Shown here: piece after piece, positions 25,670-33,924 of the stretch | Position numbering within the stretch: position 1 is the stretch's first letter | Layout: each line of letters opens with the position of its first letter | DNA from: Solimonas variicoloris DSM 15731 | GTDB lineage: Bacteria > Pseudomonadota > Gammaproteobacteria > Nevskiales > Nevskiaceae | Reading direction: 5' to 3' | Assembly (NCBI RefSeq): GCF_000382285.1 | Contig: NZ_KB907942.1 | Location: forward strand, 1-64,000 | Length of the DNA stretch: 64,000 nucleotides | The notes under the pieces: generated by a model | Told to the model about the DNA's origin: nothing | Seen by the model: only the letters and a program-made list of their open reading frames with translations | Databases searched by the model: none | Position numbers and translations under genes: made by a program

Positions 25670-26470
25670 ATGAACGACACGCCGCCCGCGGCTTTCGCTC
25701 CGCCTTCCGCGGACCTCAACACACGCGCCCATACGCTCGGCCCCTCGCGCGGCGTGTTCGCGCGCCTCGGCATCGGCGCGCAGACGCGGCTCGAGAACTT
25801 CGTCGCCCGCGTCTCGCGCTTGCCGGATGCGCCGGTCTACGACCAGCGCGACTTCGCGTGGACGCGGACGCTGGAGGCGCACTGGCCGGCGATTCGCGCC
25901 GAGCTCGACCAGGTGCTGCAGATGCGCGATCAGCTGCCGGCCTTCCACCAGATCCTCGACGAGGTGCGCACCATCACCAGCGACGACCGCTGGAAAACCT
26001 ACTGGCTGCTCGCCGCCGGCGTCGACTGCCGCGAAAACCAGGCGCGCTGCCCGCAGACGACGGCGCTGCTGCGGCAGATTCCCGGCGTGCTGACGGCGTT
26101 CTTCTCGATCCTCGCACCCGGCAAGAAGATTCCGCCGCACCGCGGCGCCTACAACGGCATCCTGCGCTGCCACCTGGGCCTGATCGTGCCGGAGCCGGCC
26201 GAACGGGTCGCGATCCGCGTCGGCAACCGCATCTGCCACTGGCGCGAGGGCGAGACGCTGATCTTCGACGACAGCTTCAATCACGAAGTCTGGAACGACA
26301 CCGACGGCTGGCGCGTGGTGCTGTTCATCGATTTCGCGCGGCCGCTGCGCCAGCCCTGGCACGCGCTGAACCGCCTGTTCCTCGGCATCGCCCGCTTCCT
26401 GCCGCTGCTGCGCCGCGCCAACCGCCGTCACCGCGACTGGAAGCGCGCGTTCTACGCGCCGCGTCCGTAA
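25670..26470 (+). CDS. LpxO-like aspartyl/asparaginyl beta-hydroxylase family protein
   Basis: A 266-residue Fe(II)/2-oxoglutarate oxygenase. The core shows KIPPHRGAYNGILRCHLGL and FDDSFNHEVWN, with His residues in the positions of the iron ligands, followed by a hydrophobic/basic C-terminus that could attach it to the inner membrane. Family members include LpxO, which 2-hydroxylates lipid A acyl chains, and the location directly after a glycolipid operon supports an envelope-lipid substrate. A peptide substrate cannot be excluded. Confidence 0.8.
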   Translation: MNDTPPAAFAPPSADLNTRAHTLGPSRGVFARLGIGAQTRLENFVARVSRLPDAPVYDQRDFAWTRTLEAHWPAIRAELDQVLQMRDQLPAFHQILDEVRTITSDDRWKTYWLLAAGVDCRENQARCPQTTALLRQIPGVLTAFFSILAPGKKIPPHRGAYNGILRCHLGLIVPEPAERVAIRVGNRICHWREGETLIFDDSFNHEVWNDTDGWRVVLFIDFARPLRQPWHALNRLFLGIARFLPLLRRANRRHRDWKRAFYAPRP

Positions 26471-26489
26471 GGACGCCGCCGACGCCCGC

Positions 26490-27689
26490 TCAGCGGGCCG
26501 CGGCCGCCGCGCCGGTCGCGTGCGGCGCGTCATCGTCATCGGCCGCGCCCAGTTCGTGCACGACCGGGCGCAGCGTCAGCGCGATCAGCCGGTAGAAGTA
26601 CGACCAGTCGAAATGCTTGGCGTGCGACTGCTGGCCGTTCGCGGCGAGCCAGGCCGGAATCTCCTCGGGCCGGTCGTAGAGCGCCAGCGGAATGCCGGCC
26701 GCGGCGCTCTTCTGCGCGGCCAGATCGACGACGACGCGGACGATGAACCACGGCACGCCGTGCTCCTCGCTGGCCAGCACCGCGGCGAAATCCTCCTGGT
26801 CGACGACGAAGCGCGGCGGCGGCGGCAGGCCGAGGCGCTGCGCGGCCAGCGCCATGCGCCGCTCGATCGTGCTGCGCGCGTGATGGCTGGTGACGAACTG
26901 CGAGCCGCTCGCCGACCAGCCGTCGAGCCACAGCGCGGGCCGGTACGGCGCGACGCCGTGGAAGGCGGCGACCTCGTCGCCGATCGGCGGCAGTTCGAGT
27001 CCGGCGACGCTGCGGCCGATGCGCGCCAGCAGCGCCGGATCGGGCTGCAGCACCAGCCGCGCGACGCGGCCGGCGTCGGACAGCAGCGGCTGGCCGCGCA
27101 TCTGCCAGCTGAGGCCGGCGAAGGTCTGGCCGCCGTCGAGCGCGAAGTCGTACCAGTTGCCCTGATCGTGCTGCACGGCGGCGGCCGCGACGATCACGTC
27201 GCCAACGCGGGTCGCGCCGCCGCCGCCGGCGATGCCGACGAAGCCGAGCGCGCGCACGTTGAAGTGCTGCAGCAGCACGGTGGCGCCGATCGCGGCGTTG
27301 TCCATGTTGCCGCCGGCGACGGCGGCGATGATGTTGGCGCCGGCCCAGCGGCCGACGTGGAACTCGCGACCGACGATGCGATACACGGCGTCGATCTGCG
27401 CGTCCTCGACGATCGCCGAAATCTCCTGATAGGCCGAGGCCAGCAGCGCGATGCTCGGCGCATCCGGCAGGCGCGCCGCATCGGGCAGGCGCACCCAGCC
27501 GCGCGCCGCGTCGAGGCCCGGATTGGCGGCGCGCAGCGCGGCGACGCTGACGCCGTGGCGCAGCGCGATGCGCGCCCAGCTGTCACCGTCGGCGGCGCGG
27601 TACGCGACCGACACGCCGGCCCAGGCCGGCAGCGCCGCCGAAAGCCCGAGCAGCAGCGCCAGCAGCAGGCCGCCCGCCGCCCGCCGCAT
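26490..27689 (-). CDS. Exported LysM plus MTA/SAH-nucleosidase-like protein
   Basis: A 399-residue protein with a Sec signal peptide (PAWAGV), a LysM-like module at about 28-75 (DGDSWARIALRHGVSVAALRAANPG) and a nucleoside phosphorylase-superfamily domain. The latter has GIAGGGGATRVGDVIV and VVDQED...RVVVDLA. Compared with E. coli MTA/SAH nucleosidase, the residues equivalent to Glu12 (AYQEI), Glu174 (DQED) and Asp197 (VVVD) all appear present, so N-glycosidic bond cleavage is plausible. An exported version is unusual. It is the last gene of the amidase operon, 23 bases after amidase 5. The ATG at 27689 begins the signal peptide. Confidence 0.7.
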   Translation of the reverse strand: MRRAAGGLLLALLLGLSAALPAWAGVSVAYRAADGDSWARIALRHGVSVAALRAANPGLDAARGWVRLPDAARLPDAPSIALLASAYQEISAIVEDAQIDAVYRIVGREFHVGRWAGANIIAAVAGGNMDNAAIGATVLLQHFNVRALGFVGIAGGGGATRVGDVIVAAAAVQHDQGNWYDFALDGGQTFAGLSWQMRGQPLLSDAGRVARLVLQPDPALLARIGRSVAGLELPPIGDEVAAFHGVAPYRPALWLDGWSASGSQFVTSHHARSTIERRMALAAQRLGLPPPPRFVVDQEDFAAVLASEEHGVPWFIVRVVVDLAAQKSAAAGIPLALYDRPEEIPAWLAANGQQSHAKHFDWSYFYRLIALTLRPVVHELGAADDDDAPHATGAAAAAR

Positions 27690-27712
27690 CACCGTTCCTG
27701 GCCGGAGCGTGC

Positions 27713-29263
27713 TCACAGCGGCGGCCGCGTCCAGCCGCCGCTGCGGCCTTCGATGTAGCGCGCGACGGCCAGCGCCACATCCTCGCGCCACGGCGGCGCG
27801 ACGACCTGGATGCCGATCGGCAGCCGGCCGTCGGCCGAAGCCCCGCAGCGCACGACGACGACCGGCCAGCCGGTCGAGTTGAAGACGCCGACGTCGCTGA
27901 GCATGCCGCGATAGTCGCCGGGCACCGACGGGTCCCAGTCGATCGGCGTCGCCGGTTCGCCGGCGACCGGACACAGCAGCACGTCGTACTGCGCGAACCA
28001 GCCGAGCAGGCGCGACTTCGCCGCGTCCGACTGCTCCCAGGCTTCGACGAATTCCGAGGAGCGCAGCGGCTTGATGGCGCGGATCGACTCGTCCATCGTG
28101 CCGGACAGGTGGTGCGTGCCCCACTTCTGCGCGAGCCGCTGGTACCAGGCCCAGCCGTCGCCCATCGACAGCTTGCCGCGCATCTCATGCAGCACGGCGA
28201 GATCGGCGGTCGGGCAGTCCTGGCGCACGTCGGCCGCCACCTCGCCCAGCCAGGCGGCCGCCTGGCGGATCAGCCGCTGCGTGTCGGCGTCGACCTTCGA
28301 CAGCCCGTTCTCGGGCCAGAACACGACCTTGAGCGCGGCCAGATCGACGCCGTCCGGATCGGCCCAGGCGATCGGCACGCAGGCCGCGTCGCGAAAATCC
28401 GGGCCGCTGATCAGCGGCGCGATCAGCGCGAGATCCTTGACCCGCCGCGCCAGCGGACCGATCTGCTGCCAGGAGTCGAGCACGCCGCCGTAATCGACGA
28501 TGTGGCCGGTGCGCGGCACGCGCCCGGCCGTCGTCTTGAGACCGGCGACGCCGTTGACGTGCGCCGGCAGGCGCAGCGAGCCGCCGATGTCGGAGCCGAC
28601 GTCGAAGGCCGCGCCGCCGGCGGCGACGTTGGCGCCGGCGCCGCCCGAGGAGCCGGACACGGTGCGCGTCAGGTCATAGGGATTGTGCGTCGAGCCGTAC
28701 AGCATGTTGCTCGTGGTGTTGATCGCGCCGACGCCGCCGACCGTGAACTCCGGCGTGTTGGTCTTGCCGAGCAGGATCGCGCCCTGCGCACGCAGGCGGC
28801 GGACCACGGTCGCGTCGCGCGGCGGCACGTACTGCTGGCGGCCGTAGGTGCCGCCGGTCGAGATCACGCCCTCAGTATCGAACGAATCCTTGATCGTCAT
28901 CGGCACGCCGTGCAGCGCGCCGGCGAAGTCGCCGCGCGCGGCGCGCTGGTCGAGCGCGCGCGCTTTGGCGCGGGCGCGCTCGTAGCAGTTCATGACCACG
29001 GCGTTGAGGCGGTCGTCGATCGCGAGCTGGCGCGCGATGTAGGCGTCGACCACTTCCAGCGCCGACAGCTGGCGCGCGCGCAGCAGGTCGGCGAGCTTGC
29101 TCGCCGACATGTAGAGGATCTCGTCGGAATCGACGTCGGCGGCGACGCGGGCGACCGCCTTGGCGCTGACCCGGCTGCTCGCCGCCAGCGCCGCGGCGCT
29201 GGCCGCGCCGCGCAGGAAGACGCGTCGCGAGACACGGGCGGCCGAAGAGGAAATCGCGGGCAT
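27713..29263 (-). CDS. Tat-exported amidase-signature enzyme (amidase 5 of the cluster)
   Basis: A 516-residue amidase. The N-terminus has a twin-arginine signal (SRRVFLRG). The Ser-cisSer-Lys triad is visible: Lys in GVPMTIKDSFD, cis-Ser in GSSGGAGA and nucleophilic Ser in GSDIGGSLRLPA. The family hydrolyses carboxylic amides from very varied substrates, so specificity cannot be read from sequence. It is the most divergent of the three Tat-type paralogues and lies 14 bases after amidase 4. Confidence 0.88.
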   Translation of the reverse strand: MPAISSSAARVSRRVFLRGAASAAALAASSRVSAKAVARVAADVDSDEILYMSASKLADLLRARQLSALEVVDAYIARQLAIDDRLNAVVMNCYERARAKARALDQRAARGDFAGALHGVPMTIKDSFDTEGVISTGGTYGRQQYVPPRDATVVRRLRAQGAILLGKTNTPEFTVGGVGAINTTSNMLYGSTHNPYDLTRTVSGSSGGAGANVAAGGAAFDVGSDIGGSLRLPAHVNGVAGLKTTAGRVPRTGHIVDYGGVLDSWQQIGPLARRVKDLALIAPLISGPDFRDAACVPIAWADPDGVDLAALKVVFWPENGLSKVDADTQRLIRQAAAWLGEVAADVRQDCPTADLAVLHEMRGKLSMGDGWAWYQRLAQKWGTHHLSGTMDESIRAIKPLRSSEFVEAWEQSDAAKSRLLGWFAQYDVLLCPVAGEPATPIDWDPSVPGDYRGMLSDVGVFNSTGWPVVVVRCGASADGRLPIGIQVVAPPWREDVALAVARYIEGRSGGWTRPPL

Positions 29264-29277
29264 GGGCAAGCTCCGGT

Positions 29278-30804
29278 TCAGATCGGGGGACGGCGGTAAC
29301 CGCCGGTATAGGCTTCGATGTGGCGCAGCGCCGCGATCAGCTGGTCCTCGCGCCAGGGCCGCGCGATCAGCTGCACGCCAACCGGCAGCGCCGGCTCGCC
29401 GGCGGCGCTGCCGGCGCGCACGACACCGGCCGGCCAGCCGTTGGTGTTGTAGATGCCGAGGTAGTACGGGCTCATCCGCCGCCGCGGCGCGGGCGCGGCC
29501 GCCGGCGCCTGCTTCGCCGCCGGCGGCAGCGGCGTCGGCCGCTCGCCGATCGGCAGCGCCGCGCGCGTGCTGGCCGGGCACAGGATCAGGTCGTACTGCT
29601 CGAACCACGCCAGCTGCTCGCTGCGCACCGCGTCGAGTTCTTCGGCATAGCGCGTGAAATCGGCGCTGGGCAGCTCGTCGCCGCTGGCTGGCGGCAGGCT
29701 CGGATACGGCGTCGCGGTACCGGCGCGCTGCAGCAGGCTGCGCGTCAGATAGCCGCCGGCGGCGCCGCTGTAGGCACCGCGCAGGCCGGCCAGCTCGCCC
29801 ATCTTCGGCGGCATGTCCTCGCGCACGCGGCAGCCGGCCTCGGCCAGCGACTGCGCGCAGCGCCGCACCAGTTCCTGAATCTCGGCGCTCGGCGGGTTCT
29901 CGCCGTTCGTCGCGTAGACGGCGACGCGCAGGCCGCGCAGGTCGACGGCGTCGGCATCGCCGAGCGGCACCGGCTGCACCGCCGCGTCGCGCGCGTCGGG
30001 GCCGGCGATGATCGGCAGCAGCAGCGCCAGATCCTCGACGCGGCGCACCAGCGGGCCGATGCCCTGAAAACTGTCGTAGGCGCCGCCGTAGCCGATGATG
30101 TGACCCGTGCGCGGCACGCGGCCGTGCGTCGGCTTGAGGCCGACGACGCCGCAGGCATGCGCCGGATCGCGGATCGAGCCATAGAAGTCCGAGCCGAGAT
30201 CGAAGCTCGCGCCGCCGGCGGCGACATTGGCCGCCGAGCCGCCCGACGACGCGCCCGGCTGGTAGTCGGGATGGTAGGGATTGCGGGTGACGCCGTAGAC
30301 CAGGTTGTCGGTGCCGCGCGGACCGACACCGAGCGTGAACTCCGGCGTGTTGGTCTTGCCGAGCAGGATCGCGCCGGCGGCGCGCACGCGGGCGACGACG
30401 GTGGCGTCCTGGCCGGGGATGAAATGCGCGCGGCCGAGCGTGCCGCCGGTCGACACCAGGCCTTCCGTGTCGAACGAATCCTTGATCGTCATCGGCACGC
30501 CGTGCAGCGGCCCGAGCGGCTTGCCCCTGGCCTGCGCGGCATCGGCCTCGCGCGCTTCGTACAGCGCGCGCTCGAAGCATCGCGCGACCACCGCGTTGAG
30601 GCGCGGATGGAGCGCTTCGATGCGGGCGATGTGCAGGCGCACCGCCTCGCTCGCCGACAGCTGGCCGGCGCGGATCAGGCCGGCGAGCTTGGTCGCCGAC
30701 ATGAACAGCGGATCGTCGCTGCTGTCGCTCGACACGCGGTAGCGCGGCGCGGCGGCCGGCAGCGGCGCGGCGCCGAGCAAGGCGCGGCGGGTCGGCGCGG
30801 GCAT
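29278..30804 (-). CDS. Exported amidase-signature enzyme with altered GGS motif (amidase 4)
   Basis: A 508-residue amidase with a short, Tat-like N-terminus (PTRRALLGAA). Lys (GVPMTIKDSFD) and cis-Ser (GASSGGSAA) are present. The nucleophile segment reads GSDFYGSIRDPA: the Ser is kept but the first Gly of the usual GGS is Tyr, next to the oxyanion hole, so activity or specificity may be changed. It is very similar to amidase 3, including an identical 40-base stretch around the catalytic Lys. A Pro/Ala-rich insertion lies near residue 425. It starts 11 bases after the amidase 3 stop. Confidence 0.85.
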   Translation of the reverse strand: MPAPTRRALLGAAPLPAAAPRYRVSSDSSDDPLFMSATKLAGLIRAGQLSASEAVRLHIARIEALHPRLNAVVARCFERALYEAREADAAQARGKPLGPLHGVPMTIKDSFDTEGLVSTGGTLGRAHFIPGQDATVVARVRAAGAILLGKTNTPEFTLGVGPRGTDNLVYGVTRNPYHPDYQPGASSGGSAANVAAGGASFDLGSDFYGSIRDPAHACGVVGLKPTHGRVPRTGHIIGYGGAYDSFQGIGPLVRRVEDLALLLPIIAGPDARDAAVQPVPLGDADAVDLRGLRVAVYATNGENPPSAEIQELVRRCAQSLAEAGCRVREDMPPKMGELAGLRGAYSGAAGGYLTRSLLQRAGTATPYPSLPPASGDELPSADFTRYAEELDAVRSEQLAWFEQYDLILCPASTRAALPIGERPTPLPPAAKQAPAAAPAPRRRMSPYYLGIYNTNGWPAGVVRAGSAAGEPALPVGVQLIARPWREDQLIAALRHIEAYTGGYRRPPI

Positions 30805-30815
30805 GGATGTGGCAC

Positions 30816-32345
30816 TCAAAGCGGAGGTCTCCGGTAGCCGCCGGCGCGGCGTTCGATATGGGCCATCGCGGCGAGCACGAGCTCGTCGCGCCAGGGCTGG
30901 CCGACGACCTGAATGCCGAGCGGCAGGCCCGGATCGAGGCTCGACGTGCCGGTGCGCACGACGCCAGCCGGCCAGCCGTTGTTGTTGAATACGCCGAGAT
31001 AGGAAATGCCGGCGACGCGCGGCCCCGGCGGCGGCGGCAGGCGTTCGAGATCGATCGGCAGCGCCGCGCGCGTGCCGGCCGGACAGAGGATCAGGTCGTA
31101 GCGCTCGATCCACGCGAGCTGCTCGCTGCGGATCGCATCGAGTGCTTCGGCGGCGCGCGTCAGCTCGGCGACCGGCGCTTCCTCGCCGCCGAGGTAGAGG
31201 CCCGGCGAAGCCTGGGTCGTGCCGCTGGCCGCCAGCAGGCGCCGCATCGGATCGCTGCCGGGCGCACCGGCGTAGGCGAAGCGCGCCGCCGACAGCGCCG
31301 CCATCTTCGGCGGCATATCCTCGACCACGCGGCAGCCGAGTTCGCGGAACCAGGCCGCGGCCTGCCGCACCAGCGCCTGGTTCTCCGCCGTCGGCGCGTT
31401 GAGGCCGTTGCTCGCGAACCAGGCGACGCGCAGGCGCGACAGCTCGACCGCGGCCGGATCGCCGAGCGGCACCGGCTCGATCACCGCGTCCTGACGGTCG
31501 GGGCCGGCGATGATCGGCAGCAGCAGCGCCAGATCCTCGACGCGGCGCGCGATCGGGCCAATGCCCTGGAAACTGTCGTACGGCCCGCCGTAGCCGATGA
31601 TGTGGCCGCTGCGCGGCACGCGGCCGTGCGTCGGCTTGAGCGCCGCCAGCCCGCAGGCGTTGGCCGGTCCGCGCAGCGAGCCGCCGAAATCGGAACCGAT
31701 ATCGAAGCTCGCGCCGCCGGCGGCGACGAGCGCCGCCGCGCCGCCCGACGAGGCGCCCGGCTGATAGTCGGTGTCGTAGGGATTGCGCGTCAGGCCGTAG
31801 ACCAGATTGTCGGTGCCCTTCCAGCCGCCGCCGAGCGTGAACTCCGGCGTGTTCGACTTGCCGAGCAGGATCGCGCCGGCGGCGCGCGCGCGGGCGACGA
31901 CGGTGGCGTCGCGCTTCGGCACGAAATCGCGCCGACCGAGCGTGCCGGCGGTCGAGATCACGCCCTCGGTGTCGAACGAATCCTTGATCGTCATCGGCAC
32001 GCCGTGCAGCGGGCCGCAGCGCGCGCCGCGCGCCAGCGCCGCGTCGGCGGCCGCCGCTTCCTGCAGCGCGCGCTCGAAGCAGGTCGCGCCGAGCGCGTTG
32101 AGGCGCGGATTGACCGCTTCGAGCCGCGCGATGTGCAGACGCACGACCTCGCTCGCCGACAGCTGCCGAGCGCGGATCAGCGCCGCCAGCCGCGTCGCCG
32201 ACATGAACAGCGGATCGTCGTCGCCGGGCGCCGCCGCGGCCGGCACCGCGGCCCGCGTCGCCGCCGGCGCGGCGATGCCGGCGACGGCACCGCCGAGCAG
32301 CTGGCGGCGGCTCAGCCGCGACGGCGGCGCAGGCGGGGTCGTCAT
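30816..32345 (-). CDS. Tat-exported amidase-signature enzyme (amidase 3)
   Basis: A 509-residue amidase with a typical twin-arginine signal (LSRRQLLGG) and an Ala-rich linker. The triad is intact: Lys in GVPMTIKDSFD, cis-Ser in GASSGGAA, nucleophile in GSDFGGSLRGPA. The mature N-terminus DDPLFMSATRLAALI is nearly the same as in amidase 4, which points to tandem duplication. Its ATG overlaps the stop of amidase 2 (ATGA), so the pair is translationally coupled. Confidence 0.88.
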   Translation of the reverse strand: MTTPPAPPSRLSRRQLLGGAVAGIAAPAATRAAVPAAAAPGDDDPLFMSATRLAALIRARQLSASEVVRLHIARLEAVNPRLNALGATCFERALQEAAAADAALARGARCGPLHGVPMTIKDSFDTEGVISTAGTLGRRDFVPKRDATVVARARAAGAILLGKSNTPEFTLGGGWKGTDNLVYGLTRNPYDTDYQPGASSGGAAALVAAGGASFDIGSDFGGSLRGPANACGLAALKPTHGRVPRSGHIIGYGGPYDSFQGIGPIARRVEDLALLLPIIAGPDRQDAVIEPVPLGDPAAVELSRLRVAWFASNGLNAPTAENQALVRQAAAWFRELGCRVVEDMPPKMAALSAARFAYAGAPGSDPMRRLLAASGTTQASPGLYLGGEEAPVAELTRAAEALDAIRSEQLAWIERYDLILCPAGTRAALPIDLERLPPPPGPRVAGISYLGVFNNNGWPAGVVRTGTSSLDPGLPLGIQVVGQPWRDELVLAAMAHIERRAGGYRRPPL

Positions 32346-33919
32346 GGCGTCTCCGCGTAGTCGAAGCGCTCGCCGGGCAGCGCCGGCGTCAGCGGCGGCG
32401 CGCGGCGGCGCTGCGTGCGCGCCTCGTAGCCGCTGGCCAGCCGGATCAGCGTCGGCTCGGCGAACGGCCGGCCGATCAGCTCGATCGAGAACGGCATGCC
32501 GTCCGGCTCGAAATAGCCGCCGGGCACCAGCACCGCCGGCAGGCCGGTATACGCGTGCAGGCCGTTGCGCATCTCGCGCCGCGCCGTGCCGCCGAGGCTT
32601 TCGTCGACACCCGGCGCCGTCACCGTGCGGTACGGCAGCACCAGCGCGTCGAGGCGGTGGCGCTCCATCAGCGCGAGCAGCGCATCGCGCAGGCGCGCCT
32701 GCTCGCGCAGCGCGGCGAGAAACGGCGGGTAGCGGTCGAGCGAGCGGATCGCCGCGACTTCGCGCAGGTACGGATCGACGGCGTCGCCGCCCTTGCGCAG
32801 CATCTCGTCGAGCGAGCGCATCGGCGCGCCCGGCGGCAGGCTGCGCAGATAGGCATCGGCGGCGATGCCCTGCTCGTAGGTGGCGCTGCTGGCCGCGCCC
32901 TGCGCCTGCGGCAGATCGATGCCGCTCAGCAGCGGATCGACGAGCACCGCGCCGGCCGCGGCCATGGCCTTGAGCTCGCGCTCGAACAGCGCGCGCCCGG
33001 CGGCGTGCGCCGGACCGCCGCGCACCATCTCGCGCAGCACGCCGATGCGCGCGCCGCGCAGGCCCTGCGCATCGACGTACGACGCGTACGGCCGCTCGGG
33101 CAGACGGCCGAGACCGGCCAGCGTGCTGAGGTCATCGGGATCGAAGCCGGCGATCGCGTCGAGCACGGCGGCCGCGTCGTAGACGCTGCGCGTCATCGGC
33201 CCGGCCCGCTCCTGCACCGGCGAGTTCCACATCATGCCGCGGCGGCTGACCAGGCCGCGCGTCGGCACGATCGCGACCACGGCATTGAGCGCCGCCGGAA
33301 TCAGCAGCGAGCCGCCGGTGTCGCTGCCGAGCGCGACACTGCCGAACCAGGCGGCGGCGGCGACGCCGGAACCGGAGCTCGACGCGCCCGGATAGCGCGT
33401 GAGGTTGTACGGGCTGCGCACCGGCCCGCCGAGCGAGCTGCCGCTGCCCGACGCGCTGCCGTACCAGTCGGCGAGATTGAGCTTGGCCAGCACGATCGCG
33501 CCGGCCGCGCGCAGACGCTCGACGACGAAAGCGTCGCGCGCCGGCTGCGAAGTCGCCATCGGCGCGAAGCCGCCGGTGGTCGGCAGATCGTGGGTGTCGA
33601 AGACGTCCTTGACCACCACGACGACGCCGTGCAGCGGTCCGCGCGGGCCCTGGCGCCGACGCTCGGCGTCGAGCGCGCGCGCCTCGTCGAGCGCGCGCGG
33701 ATTGAGCGTGAGCACGGCGCCGAGCCGCGGTCCGTCGTGGTCGTAGGCGGCGATGCGCGCCTGGTACAGCTCGACCAGGCGCTCGGAGCTGAGCGCGCCG
33801 GCCGCGAACGCGGCGTCGAGATCGGCGACGGTCGCGGTCGACAGCTCGAAGTGCGCGGCCTCGGCCGGAACGAGCGCGCCGGCCAGCAGCGCGGCGCAGA
33901 GGAATCGTGGCAGGCGCAT
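32342..33919 (-). CDS. Sec-exported amidase-signature enzyme (amidase 2)
   Basis: A 525-residue amidase with a Sec signal peptide (PAEAAH). Catalytic Lys is in GVVVVVKDVFD, cis-Ser in GASSSGSG and the nucleophile in GSDTGGSLLIPA. The mature start FELSTATVADLDAAFAAG and the C-terminal LPGERFDY pattern are shared with amidase 1, so these two form a subgroup distinct from amidases 3-5. It begins five bases after the amidase 1 stop. Confidence 0.88.
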   Translation of the reverse strand: MRLPRFLCAALLAGALVPAEAAHFELSTATVADLDAAFAAGALSSERLVELYQARIAAYDHDGPRLGAVLTLNPRALDEARALDAERRRQGPRGPLHGVVVVVKDVFDTHDLPTTGGFAPMATSQPARDAFVVERLRAAGAIVLAKLNLADWYGSASGSGSSLGGPVRSPYNLTRYPGASSSGSGVAAAAWFGSVALGSDTGGSLLIPAALNAVVAIVPTRGLVSRRGMMWNSPVQERAGPMTRSVYDAAAVLDAIAGFDPDDLSTLAGLGRLPERPYASYVDAQGLRGARIGVLREMVRGGPAHAAGRALFERELKAMAAAGAVLVDPLLSGIDLPQAQGAASSATYEQGIAADAYLRSLPPGAPMRSLDEMLRKGGDAVDPYLREVAAIRSLDRYPPFLAALREQARLRDALLALMERHRLDALVLPYRTVTAPGVDESLGGTARREMRNGLHAYTGLPAVLVPGGYFEPDGMPFSIELIGRPFAEPTLIRLASGYEARTQRRRAPPLTPALPGERFDYAETP

Positions 33920-33924
33920 CGGGA

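Noticed and set aside
29320-32360. Long plus-strand frames across the amidase genes, which resemble each other
   Set aside because: Their mutual similarity only reflects the paralogous amidases on the other strand.
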